A stretch of DNA of 64,000 nucleotides from the NCBI RefSeq assembly GCF_037038585.1, contig NC_092525.1, positions 26,190,367-26,254,366 of the forward strand, written 5' to 3'. Below the pieces are notes generated by a model that searched no databases, was not told where the DNA came from, and saw nothing but the letters and a program-made list of their open reading frames with translations. The position numbers and the translations under genes are program-made. This stretch comes from Patagioenas fasciata. Lineage: Eukaryota > Chordata > Aves > Columbiformes > Columbidae. Shown piece after piece: positions 13,261 to 25,599 of this stretch (positions are counted from its first letter, which is position 1; the number at the start of each line of letters is the position of its first letter).

Positions 13261-16200
13261 TCATTCTTTTGTTCAGGCACAGACCTAGCCTTTCAAAAGA
13301 ACGTATGTACCTATTTGAGATTTAACTTCTCCCTGGTGTTGTGGGTTCAAATTAAAAGCAGGTGAGATCCTTTAATTTTGCACTTCTATTTTACTTTCAA
13401 CAGTGATTGTTTCTCTATTATATCATCTTACTTTTCCTAAGTTATATTGATAAACTTATGTCTTTTCCTGTGTTTCATTGCCATGCAAATTTAGAGGTTA
13501 ATTCTGGAAGTCTGGCTTTATTGAGACATAGAAAAATGAAACTCCAAGTGCTTCAAAAAGATCCAGGACTGACAGGGCCAAGTCAGACATCTTTTACTTG
13601 TTAAAATAACCATAGCAAGTATTCATTTATCAGTGTGCTTTGGAAGATTGAGCCTTTGAGGCTCTTCAAGGGTGCCATTAGTGCATTTTCCACATCCATC
13701 GTGTGTGGGTCTCTAGGCCAGGAGGACAAGCAGTTGTTCTGTGTATATGGGCTTTGCTCAATTTGAATTTCTGTCCATTCCATGTAGCACCACTCAAGTG
13801 GCAACAACAGGCTGCTCTGGCCTGAAATTGTAGAGGTGAAAAGGTGGTCCTTGCCTGACCGAAGTTGAAGGGAAATTATATTTGTTTGATAGTGTGTTTT
13901 GACCCTAATTTTTCCATGTGACAGAGAGAGACAGAAGATCAATGAGAATCTTTTTCCCTCTTCCCTCCCACTGGTACCTTCTTGTTATTTAATCGAGAAA
14001 TGGGTTCTACCTGATTACCAAATTGAATCAGTAGATAAGGATATGACCAGGCGAAAGTCAGGCTAGTGGAGATGGGTCAAGTCCTGCACTGATTCTTATG
14101 TTCACGTTATGTACAATCCATTGTGGCTGTCGCCATAATTCAGGACTCAAGCACTGACAGATACTTCTGTTGTTCTAGTCCTGCAGTGCTGGAACTTTCT
14201 TTTGGGGCCAGACTTTGAGGGCTGAAGGCTGCAGGAATTCAGCATCTACTGGAATTACGGGAAGGTTTGATTTCCCTGACTGAAGTCATTCTGACAACCT
14301 TATTTGGACTTGTTTTGAGAACAAGTATTTCTATGGGAAGTGACACAGACAATTTGCAAATGAGGTGTGCCTAAACTATATGAAACCTAAACATATTCCA
14401 GACAGGTTTAAGCTTTGTTATGTGCAAGAGCTGTAGGTGAAAGCATTCCTGGAATCTCCCAGGGTTGCCAGAGCGACCTGCAACTGTAACCAAAACATTC
14501 CTCACTCTTGCTGGGTTCCCCTGTCAGCCTCCTTAGACACTTCTTCCTTCTTTCTATTATTTTCCCACAGAAATAAACAAAATATGACATTTGCTTAGGA
14601 TAACCCACACCAGTCAGAACATTGGCTTGTTGAACACAGCCTGACACGCAATTTTTCAGGCCAAGCTGTTGGATTTTGCAGTCATCCTCTGTTGTCTCCA
14701 CTGATGTCTTGTTGTCTTGGTTCCTTCCTCTAGTTGCTGGGCCCCTGGAGGAATGCAGTTGGCTGATGGTTTCTTTGCTTTGAGCATTAGGAAGGTGGTG
14801 GCAGCATGTTCTAATGGGTGTGGTAGACCAAGGGAGACTTTTTGATGTTATTGTTATTTTTTCTTGTTCAGGTAGAATAGAAAGGTATGTTATTAATACT
14901 CATGGATAAGGTGAATCTCCTGTATGATTTGTGTTGACTGGACAGGTCAGATTGCCTCTAATATAGCAATCCCTCGCTCAGCTGTCCATCATTCAGTATC
15001 TCCTCAGGTTCTGACAACCCCCCTTTTTGTCTGGGGATTTACTATTGCAATGTCTCAAATGTTTTTCCACTTAAGTGTGAAAAAGGTGGATTTCTTTGTG
15101 GCATTGTCAGTTTTTGGTTTAGTTTGATTTTCTTAGTATAACATGCATGTTCCATTCCATCTCCTTGAAGAATCGCAAGAATAACTTTAATAGAAGATAA
15201 AGCTGGGCTTGTAAGTCCATTAATTGTAGCCTATGCTTTTGAAAACCAAGCTATGTATGTGAATGTGCACATTCAATTTCCTATCATTAAAAACTTTGTC
15301 CAGAGATCTGAAGTTTTCATATGAAGTAATTAAACAAAAAGTGATGAAAGGGAGCAAAAGAGGAGAGGAACCTACACCCATCAAAGGCATATGCAGAGGA
15401 AGAAGACGGTTTCATATTTAATGCTCCCTTCAGGGTGGAGAGTTTTGTCCCGTCCTGCAGGTATCATGTATACCATGGCGCAGGAAATAACTGATTTTAA
15501 TTCTCATGTTCTTTAATTCCTGACTTATGGTAGGAGTCCCTGCAGAGATTTAATGGTAAATGTTTAACAAGGGGAACTCCCCTTTCCTCCTATAATCTCA
15601 TATTTTGTAAGCTGATTAATTTAATAAGAAAAACAACATTTCTATTCGGTTAAAGCCCTCAGTTCCTCACAATTGGTAGTTCTGTTCCTCAGCTGGTTCC
15701 ATTGTAGGACTATCCCAGTAGGCAGTTTGGTTTGCCTCTGAGAGGAAAACAAACGGTTTATTTGACAGGAAGAAAGTCTCACAACTTGTCCCCTCAGAAT
15801 TAAAGGGACAAAGCAGGCTATTTTAACAAGCTGCAGGCAGTATTTTTAATTTTGGTTAGTTGTAGACCTCCTGAAAGATTACTCGGTCATCTAACACTGT
15901 TTCATAATGTGCCCATGGCATTAAATCCATGACACAGCAGTACTCATCCTGACTTGTTGGCAGTAAACCTGAGCAAATACCATGCAGGACCTTGTAGCAC
16001 TGCGTCACCACTCATCTTCAGTGAAACTGGAACGTTTGTGTGAGATTGCCATATCATCAGAGAAATCAAGAGTTTCTGGGATGCCCCCTGGTATCCCTTT
16101 CCTTGTATGGATTCCTTATGCAGGTTTTTGTGTCTGTTTTTAGGAGCCTGTCATGTTGCCATCCCAAGCACATGCTGCTGGGAAAGACATTGTTTTCATT

Positions 16201-18210
16201 GCTTCAGCCTTTTTACTGGTAGTTGAGAGCTGTAGCTAGTTAAGAGACCAGACAAATTCTTGGCACTTGTAGACTGCCTACTGCCATTTAAATGAGCACC
16301 TGTGTGTGCGCATCTTTTTATTTTCTGGGAAGCCATTGCACAACCTTCTCGCACAAGCTCTGCTGAAGCTGAGCATTTTAAGTCCATGACAAACATGATG
16401 TTGCTTCCAGCTCTGACCTGTACCCTCAGCCGGGTGGATCTGCTTGTCCCGTGGGCAGGGAGCTCACACCAGGCTGAGCTGGAGCTGCAACACAGGTGAA
16501 CAAACTGACCACACACAGATTAAAACATTGCTCACATATGGATCACAAAGTACTTAGCCATATTATTCTCTACTGTATGGAAAAAAATACGAAATAAAAA
16601 TTGAATTCAGTAGAACTGCCCTAGACTGACACCTGATCAATCTGAATGGTTGTGCTTTGGCTCTTGGTCATTACCAGAGATGGGATTGCTTGAAGTTAGG
16701 CTGTACAGCATCACAGAGTGTGACAGAGTATATCTGGGCAATTAGATACATCAGTGTCTCACTTTGGTGCTTTTTGGGTGGGAATTACTTGTCTTGTCTA
16801 TAGCATGGTACTGCACAGCACTGTGATTGCCAAGCTGTACTTTTGTGTAGTGGGTGAATGGGGACTTTTCATTTCAAATTCAAGATTCTGGAAGATAAAA
16901 AGGAGAGTGATTTTTGACAGTTCTGTGGTTTTTCTCTAGGCACATTGGGTGCTGATTTTCATTCCAGTACATCAAGGCAACTGTCTGAACTACAATCCAA
17001 ACAGAAATTCCTTCAACAACAAACCACTAATATCACATGTAGTTCCAGTTGTTCTCACTTTCTTGTGCTCCGTCTTTCCATGAAATCTCACTTCCCCAAC
17101 CCACTGCCTTGGGCTAATAGTTAGTAACAAAGCTCAGTCTCTAAAATGTCCTATATAAATGGAGAAGGGAAGATCATAAAAGAGAAAGATGAAAACATTT
17201 ACCACTCCATCTCCCACACTCCGAGTCTCTCTGGAGTTTCCCGATTCATCAGGCAGTTAGGAGGGCAGGCAGTAACCCGGGCTGCGGCTGCTCTCGCCAG
17301 TGCTGCTGGGTACCATTCATCACAGGCTGCTGGCTGAAGGATACGGTGTCAATGCTGGCAATTGATCCAAGAAAACCTGCACGTGTTATTGTATCTCACT
17401 AAGGGCACTCTTTCCTTTCTGCTTTTCCCTGTAACTGAAAAATTAACCCATGAGGTTTTTCTGTTGAGAATAGAAGAGTAAAAATAGTATCTGTAGGGGG
17501 GAGGAATACTAATCTTTATTTAAGACTGTAAATTAAGGCAAAAAAAAAAAGAAAAAAAGAGCATTTGCTCTCTTCTAGTGTATCTGATTTAGAAGAAAGG
17601 AGATCTGTAGTGATTATCAGCTTGTAACAGTATATATTCATATGATGAAACTGAATTACCCAGAAGACAAAAGAAACACTTGAGATACAGCATTCGTCTT
17701 TTGTACCCCTGTGTGCATTCATGTGTTACAACTTGGGGCAAATCCCAGGCAAGTGCTGTTTGAAGGAGGCGGGGAGGAATCTTGCTTTTTCTAGACCAGC
17801 AATCCTAGATGTAATTATTGTTCACAATAGCGTGCTGTGCGGTAAGCTCACTCATTCAGAGTCATAAGGATATTCATGAAGTGAGGTACTATCAGACAGG
17901 GGCTCACACTTGGACTAGAGCTGCATTTAGAGATCTGGGAGTGAGAAAGGAAAGCTCCTTTGGTAATTCGAACTCCCTCAGAGGGGGATGGGAAATATGG
18001 AGGCAGACAGTCTATAGGACACCCATTTAAGTCCATCACAAGTCAACCATATCAATGCATGCTTTGGTGTCCATTGGCTTAAGTATATGCTCACTTCCAA
18101 GTGATTTGCTGAATCAGGACTGTAGACAGTGTCCAGCCACTGATGCCATAAGGCATAATACAAAAGCAGGAAGTTAGGCAATTTTGAGGGGTTTTCTTTA
18201 TAGGAAACTT

Positions 18211-18440
18211 TACATTTTTATAGGGCTTTTCATTTAAGAATCTCAGCAAGCTCAGCTACAGTGATTAATTAAATTTTACAGCTACCCCGTGCACTAAGTA
18301 AAGGCTGCATTATTATTTTTTGCTGTAATAAAGAGCAAATGTGGGATGCAGAAAGGCAAGGATTTTGAAGTGTGTCCAATCAGCCGGGGCAGCTCTTTCC
18401 CTCATTTGTAATCCCCCCTCTGACGCCCAGTAGGATCAGT
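18211..18440 (+). mobile_element. Ancient MIR/L3/CORE-SINE-like remnant
   Basis: The order of blocks matches old amniote SINE/LINE tails: a tttatagggcttttcat block with a following atctcagcaagc, then aattttacagctaccc, cattattattttttgct, an A/G-rich gcagaaaggcaagg block, gtgtgtccaatcagcc, and near the end cctctgacgcccag. Each piece is diverged, so the assignment rests on the sequence of landmarks rather than close identity. It could be MIR, an L3-type tail or another conserved SINE family. Confidence 0.45.
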
Positions 18441-18928
18441 ATTGCTTTTTTTTTGATAACTAGAGTCAGATGGACAGTTTCATCTTCAGGGTGCTGTAAA
18501 TCAAAGGTAGATTCCTGGAAGACAACCAGAACAAATACAAATCCAACCCAAAGAAGAGCAAAGACCCTTTGTAAACTTAGGGAAATACTTAGTTTGAAGT
18601 CTTTATTTCCAGTATCTCTAAAATTAGCATATTTTGGAGTGGGTTGTACTTGGCATGACTATTTGGCCCCAAGGATACAGTCTTTGTGCCTTGCTGGATG
18701 TAGACTACCTAAATACAATCTATCCTTGCCGACTGTTGAAAAGAACAGGGATATCCTTTCTTGCCTGCCTGTGTTCAGGGCATGAAAGGTGCATGAGAGA
18801 GAATTCCCACATAACATGTGTCAGAGGGAGAGGAGACATGGGGCTTCTTTTGGCTCAGCAGATTCTGTGTGTAGAAATCTTTGAACAGAGTATATTCCTC
18901 CTATCTTGGAAAGAATACCAGAGAATTG

Positions 18929-18985
18929 GAAAAAAAAACCAACCAACCAAACAAACAAACAAAAAAAAACACACAAAAGAAAACG
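18929..18985. repeat. A/C-rich simple repeat, (AACC/AAAC)n
   Basis: A run of A is followed by aaccaacc and acaaacaaac units, then a second A run and cacac. It is low complexity and produces Phe-rich shadow ORFs on the minus strand. Confidence 0.85.
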
Positions 18986-19893
18986 AGGAGGATATTGAAT
19001 ATTCTCCATAGCCTTTTGTAATAAGACAAGCATACAAGGTGAGAAAACCATTCTAGCTGTGGGAACAGTTCCTGTACTTTGTGCTATTTTGTATTATTCA
19101 TTAGGAAAAGAGCAAATATTCTAAATGAGCATCATGATTCTGGAATGGGTGAGTATCAAAAGTTAGCAAGGACTCAGGAAGAGGCTGGGCATGATGATGG
19201 GCACAAAGGTCACTTACAGAAAAAGAGAGGTCAGCCTCTTGTCTGACCAGATATGGTTGTTATTTATGTACATAAATCATGTCCTATTCTTTGCAATGGA
19301 CTCTGTAAAGTCCTTGCCTCCATGAGTTGTATTTTTAGTTTAGTCATTGCAAGGTACAAGCTGAGCTGAGCTTACATGATAGAGTGGCCAGTCTGGAGGA
19401 GCTTCTTTACCTTTTATTTATTAGCTGCAGACTCTGTATAAGATTATGAGAATAGAAGAAAATCAAGGTTCTGCCCCAACATATGCTCTTAGCTGAGCTG
19501 TAGTGCCCTTTTGATTGCATTTAGTCTTCAAGGAAGCAGACACCTACCTGGATGTAATCAACTCTTATCCAGTGACTTTCTCCTGAAGTCTGTGCGGCAA
19601 ATGGTCACCGCTAATGCTGTTCAGGAGCCATTCATGCTCTGCACATGGCATTTTCCTTGGTCAGCCAAATTGAAGCCTCTCCAGGCTGGGCCAGCAGAGC
19701 TGCATGAAATGTGTTGCAGCTGGAAGCTCTTCTTGGTGTTATTTACATTTAGCTCATGGAAACAGCACACCTGTCACCAGAGGTGGTTTCTGTGAAACTC
19801 TCTATCATGGCTTTTCATAACCAGGCCAGCCTGGCCTTTCCAGAACTGCAACTTTCTTCCATGCACCTACAGGGTTTTTTTTATTTTTCCCAG

Positions 19894-19980
19894 TTTGTTG
19901 GACTTTGTACTTCCAGAAAGCCTCGTGTGCCAGGGAAGCATGTGGAAAGATGCAAAGGGATTTCACAGAGCATGAGAAAG
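19894..19980 (+). other. Exon-like segment, plus strand
   Basis: An 87-base segment is preceded by a strong pyrimidine tract ending in tttttcccag and followed by AAAG|GTAAGT. One frame is open from end to end (FVGLCTSRK to ISQSMRK, 29 codons), but it resembles no protein I know. There is no linked exon that I can assign. It may be an exon of an unannotated transcript or a chance pair of good sites. Confidence 0.25.
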
Positions 19981-22900
19981 GTAAGTCATTTATCACAGTT
20001 GAATGCAGCTTTGTCAGTGTGTGGAAAGCTGTTTTTATTCTGAGTCTTGGCAACTCTTACGGTCACGCGTTAGTTGAGGTGATGTAGATGTATAGGGTAT
20101 GGCACTAGTGCAAATGAAGAGCCCTGGAGGTGCAGCCATCTTTCAGGCAGGCAGGGGAGAGGGAAGGGGGATGTCTGCTGCTGGCTGCAAGCAAGTGGTT
20201 TGTGGATGTGACTGTGAGGGAGAGAGGCAACAAGGAGTAAAGTTTTGGAGTCAGATCCTGGTTTCACGGGGTGCAGGCATGCACAGGGGACTGGTTCCGC
20301 TTGCTTTTTCTGCAGAAGTGAGGGTAAGTGTGTTTGTGGACACAGGCATGAGCATTCCTCAGGTGATGAAGCAGGAGTGGTTGGTAGCACTGTAGCACTC
20401 ATTTGTTGGATTCCCATAGGTGACTGACTGGAATTCGGAATAAATGTGGAAAAGCACCCTAAAATGTGGCAAAGAGAGGGCTGGAAAATGCAAAGCCCAG
20501 CCATCAGGTTTGTCTGGTGAAAACTGGCCCGAAGGTGACTGGTGTTTGGGACTGAATAAAGTGAGTGAAGCCTTTGCCTTTTCAGCAGGAAATTTGAGAG
20601 CCTTAATTATTTAAACCTGGAAAAAGTTACTGAAAAACATATTAAAAGTTGTTTATGAAGTGAAAGGAGGTTGTCTAAATGCTGTTAGCATCTTTCTTCT
20701 GTTCATCTTTTGTGCAAATGCTGCTTTGAGGATGTGACTGCCCATAAGCATTTCACTGCTCACAGTTGCTACAGGGCTGAACCTGGAGAGATGTGTTTGC
20801 TTTTATCAGGCCATAGGACCTCTGCGAATTTTGGATCCAGTTTTCTTGGGTAGCTTTGGGAGTGCCAGGCTGAACCTTTTTACTTCTTTGAATTGGCTTT
20901 GGCTGCTCAGAGGCTGGTACGTGGTGCCATCTGTCTAGCTTATTGAACGTGTGAGAGTGTATAGCTGCTCTGGGAAAAAGGGACATATGGAAAATGATAG
21001 TTGGTGCATCTCAAGCAAGAAAAGTCACGGGAAACCACCTAATTACCAGGGTTTAATAGCCGGTGAATCAACAGTAAGGAGCTTGGTCCTGAGGTCTTGT
21101 GGCATAAATGAGTGATTACGTTAACGCCTCACTGCTACTGGGATACTTTTGTATTTACAGGGCTTTCTCCGTTATTGCTAGAGGCCTTCAAATCCCAGAT
21201 AGTCAAAATCTCTATTCAGTGCTGCCTGCTGGGCGTTTAACAAGGGTCCTTGTAACGGGACCCGGTACAAGTACAAACATGAATGAAGAGTGCAGGGGCC
21301 ACCACAGCACCACAGGCTGCGGGGTAGCCAAATGGAGGCAGCGGCAGAAAAGCAGGAAAAAGTAGACAATGACCCTCGGCGCCTCAAGGCATTGCTTCAA
21401 AAGGTGTCAACACCAATTAAATTGTAAAGCCTCTGTCAGCTTCTGAAAAGTTATCTAGGCAGGGACAGAAAGTACGGAATCAAAGGGGCTGCAATGCAGT
21501 GTTGTGTTTCCCAGTGGAGTGGGGTACACATGCTCCTGGTGGTGTGGGATCCGTCTGGGAGGCTCCCAGAGGCACAGAGCCACGCTTGGGTTGGGAAAGA
21601 GGCAAGACAGCGAGCGTGGGGTCTCCTGCACCGCCGGTTCTATCCACACCGCACAGTGCTTAATGACACAAAATCAGAGTTTGTTAAAAAAAAAGCTGAA
21701 TGTTTCTCCCCCATCTCAGTCAGGGGTTAATACATTTGAGAACTAGATGCAATATCCTTCCCAATAAATTTGCTTTCTGTGTGCTCTGAGCATTTTTAAT
21801 CTCCTTGTAATAAATAGCAGCTCTCAAATGTACTTTATTCATTGCTCATTAGAAAACGAAGTGGTGTTTTAGCAGCTAACTTCTTTAGTGGTTAGGTATG
21901 CGTAACTATGACATTCTCGTGCTCTTTCTCTTTTACTCATGGGACTGCGATGGAGTCTCATCCTGTTGTTTAAAATGGCTTGAGGTTCAGGGCGAAGGCA
22001 TGTGTAGGCATTACTCTGAGCCTTATCGACCACGGTGTTGTGATGCACACAAATGCTCATCATGGTCTTTTTGGTGCAACAGTTGAGCTGTGAAGAATAA
22101 TGCAGAATGGAAGGGGGTGAACACTGAGTCTGGTGCTCATACATGTGAGGGGAAGAAGCATGTGTCTCCTGTGTGCAGTGCCCACATTTTCATGCAAAAA
22201 CGTAAAATACTTCAAATATAAAATAGATTAAATGGTTCATGCTAGAATAAAGCTTCTAACTATAATATTTATCCTCCTCTATGTTGCTAATTAATAAAAT
22301 GCAAAAGGAGTTTCTGTTCTTTTTTAAAAACCAACTTAAATTGCTAATTAAAACAAGGAATTCAAATTGTTGCTTCTAGTCTTATAGTTTCCTCACAAGG
22401 TGTTATTATGGCAATTCAAATGGCTGAGTGATGTTGATGTTAACTGATCTTTGTAGGTATACACAGCAAATCAAAGAGGTGGTTCATAGATTTTGTTCAA
22501 TGAGTCCTAAATACAGTATTTTACTAAACCCCTCTCTGGCTTAATCAAAAGCCAGTTTGGGAACAGGAATGTGAGGTGGAAGGTTTGGGGAAAGATATTA
22601 ATAGATACAGCAATAATGCTGTATTGCTGTGTTTTTAAAGTATTCTCCAGAAAGGCAATTCAGTTGCCCATAATATAAAAACAACAGTGGAAATTGCTGG
22701 CATACATTCATCTATCTACAGATAATCTTTTTCTCAGACTAGAAGTTTGGAAAGTATTTATTTTTCCTTGTCTATTTCTTATCATGTCTTTGAAATTTAT
22801 CGTTCCTAAATGGCTGAACACTGTGAGAAACCAAAGGAGCACTTTATGACAAAGTCGAAGGACGTCAGAAATACTCTGAGTAGCAGCTCAGTTTGGCAAA

Positions 22901-23219
22901 TTTAATCTTCTCAAACACTAAGAAATATTTTAATGGAGAAAAAAAAAAAATCAGGCTGTATGTGGTGGTGTTCGGCAAATGGTAGAGCAAGGGTGCTGAG
23001 GGCCCCATCTCTGGCCTTCCCAAGACCACACAATTTGTGGTGTCTGTGAGGACAGTGGGTGTATTTTGTACCACTCGTGAGGGTAATTTCACAAGTGGTT
23101 TTGGAGAGACAGCTGTGCCACATGGCTGTCCAGCTGTGCCAGTGGTGAGCAGCAGCCTGCTGGCCTGGATGAGCAGCTGGGTGGGCTTTGGCAGAAATGC
23201 CCAGTTGATCTACAGGAAA

Positions 23220-23239
23220 CATCCCTGAGCATCCCTGAG
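23220..23239. repeat. 10-bp perfect tandem duplication
   Basis: The unit catccctgag occurs twice in a row without spacer, in a locally G+C-richer stretch. It is a small slippage-type duplication. Confidence 0.85.
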
Positions 23240-25599
23240 TGAGGGGAAGAGCCCCTGTCTTTTTCTGCTCATGGGGAAGAGCTGGCAGGGGGAGCTGGAC
23301 TCGGCGGCAGGTTTCTGTGTGCGTGAGGATTTCCAGGCTTTGCACAGGAGCTGGGGCAAGCTTTTGGGGCTGGAACCACAGTGCACCTGAGGTAATGCCT
23401 GCTCCTGAGAGTGGGGCACTCTGCCTGTAATCAGTCTCTGTTGAAATGGACGGTCAGCAAGAGCGTGAATACACATGCCTCATAGTGTAAGGAGGTTTGG
23501 AAGAAAATAGGAGCATGCTCGGACAGCAGCTGATTAGTGTTTCTCCATAGATGATGAAGGAAGAGTGGGCTGTGGCTGTGCTTTGTGTTGGGAATGAAAG
23601 AGAGTGAATGTGCCAGAGCTGCTGTGCTGGCACTCATCAGAGGTGCCACTGGTGAGATGCTCCCCACAGGTGTACCTCCATCAGAAGCGATGAGGAAACG
23701 GGATAATTGTGTGAGCTGTAGCTCACTACCAATTTCATCCTGTGCATTTGTCAGCTGTTCCTAGGTAGCTGCCTGGTGGAAGTGGAGAAGTGGGATTTTT
23801 TTTCTTTTCCACCCTTAAAATGGCTTATTGCAAATTACTGGCCTTCTGTACAAATATGGAGAATCCCTCCCAGCACTGCTCTGCTGCCGGCCAAAAGAAA
23901 GTGTGACAGTGAGTGGAGCTGTGCTGCCGCTGGCCTCTGTGTGTGGGAGGTGGCATGGATGCTGCGGCTCCTCATGTGCCACCCACCCACAAACAACTCA
24001 TAGTAGCCTTCTCCAGTTTACAGGAGAGAGGGATTAGTGTGCAGAAGCCACCGAATCGTGGCAGGAGAGAAAAAAATTCATAAGGTTTTGCTGTGGTTTG
24101 GGGCAGAGTTCCTCAATCTAGTGCTAGTTTGCTTTTTACTAATGCATTTTTCATGTGGAACAAAAGAGCTCAAAAAGAAGATAGCATTTCCATGTTTTGT
24201 TTTGCTCTATAAAGCAAAAGCTTTGGAGAATGGCGAGATTATAAGTTCTGTTGGTAAACAATAACAACATCAGCAGTGCAATTCTTGCCCTTCCATGTGC
24301 GTCAAAACATTGTACAAATAGATTGTGGTTTTGCTGCAAAGAAAAAAAATAATTTTGCTTTTTTAAAGAAATGTCTCAGTGCAGGCATTCCTCAAGATTT
24401 AACAAATTTGTACAGCTTTTCTGGGCAGCGAGAGGAGAAGCGTGACTGTGTGTGTTGTCCTGCGGCCGGCGAGGGGGCAGCGGCTCCTCGGTGACTGAGG
24501 GCGGCTCTGGCTCTGCCCTGCCTTTGTGCCGGTTTACAGCACAGAGGAGATTTCACATGGCTGAATGCGTTGTAAACTCTGTCACTTCAGGGTATCACCC
24601 ACTTAAACAACATCCTCATCATTTTTCTTAGGAAATGATCTGAGACAAAATATTGAATTATTTAGAGTACCACTGGGAGATGGAATTGATTCCTTGCTGT
24701 ATCACAGAGAAATAGCTGCTCTTTTGAGGCTTGATCCAAAGCCTGGAGAAGTCAATGAAAATCTTTCCATTGATTTCAATAGGCTTTAGATCATGCTCTT
24801 ATTCACTCATCAACTATTTTTCTTTAGTTAGAACAAAACAATGCATCCTTTCATTGCAAGATACTCAGTTTGCTGTACCTAAGAGAAATATATTCTGTCC
24901 TGTTATGTTGAATATAAAATCACTTATGGCCTGCTGAAATAAGTAGCAAACAGCATTTAACATCACTGAAAGTTAGATTTAGCCCCTGTGCATTTGAAAT
25001 TCTTGTAATGTCTGCATAGCTATCTACATACATACATTTTAAACTCTTTATAGGAGCTCGTGATACTGTCTTTGCCAGTAATTCTTCCTGTTTGCAATAA
25101 AGAGATACATCCTACTTTTTCTAGGCTTTCAGATGTGTTTCATCCTCTTTGCTGCTTAAGGAAAAAGTATAGGATGCTTTCATTAGTTAGCAATTCTTAT
25201 TCTGTTCCTGGGAAAGTCAAGAGGCAGCATCTATGTTGAACAGCACTGAAATTTCCTGTTTTGATGCTGAATCTGAAAGGAGAAGGCAAACTAGGCAGGA
25301 CTTCTGTAGCTGCCAGAAGTTATTTTCTTGAATGTCTGACTTGTGTCTTCTCTTTCTTTGTGCCACGTGTTTCTAAACAAAATGTAGTCATATGTAAACA
25401 ATACTATTCTGATGTGTGCATTCACAAAGGAGACAGAGCAGATCGTTAATCCAGTCTCAGTTTGCTGTCTTTATAGAATGACTTAAAAATGGACCAAACA
25501 CAAAATATAACAGGAAAAGAAATAATACACTCAACTTGTAACCCCTTATGTTGTGTTTGAGTCACGAGCAAGGTAGATTCATTGTTCACCACCTGCACT

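Noticed and set aside
18372-18785. 137-codon plus-strand ORF
   Set aside because: It begins inside the ancient repeat-like segment and shows no recognisable domain or plausible splice context.
20070-20504. 144-codon Pro/Ser/Cys-rich minus-strand ORF
   Set aside because: Composition follows the G+C-rich plus strand, ORFs overlap on the opposite strand and no family motif is present.
22911-23345. 144-codon minus-strand ORF
   Set aside because: No recognisable domain, overlapping ORFs in other frames, and an ending in T/F-rich low-complexity sequence; best explained by local G+C content.
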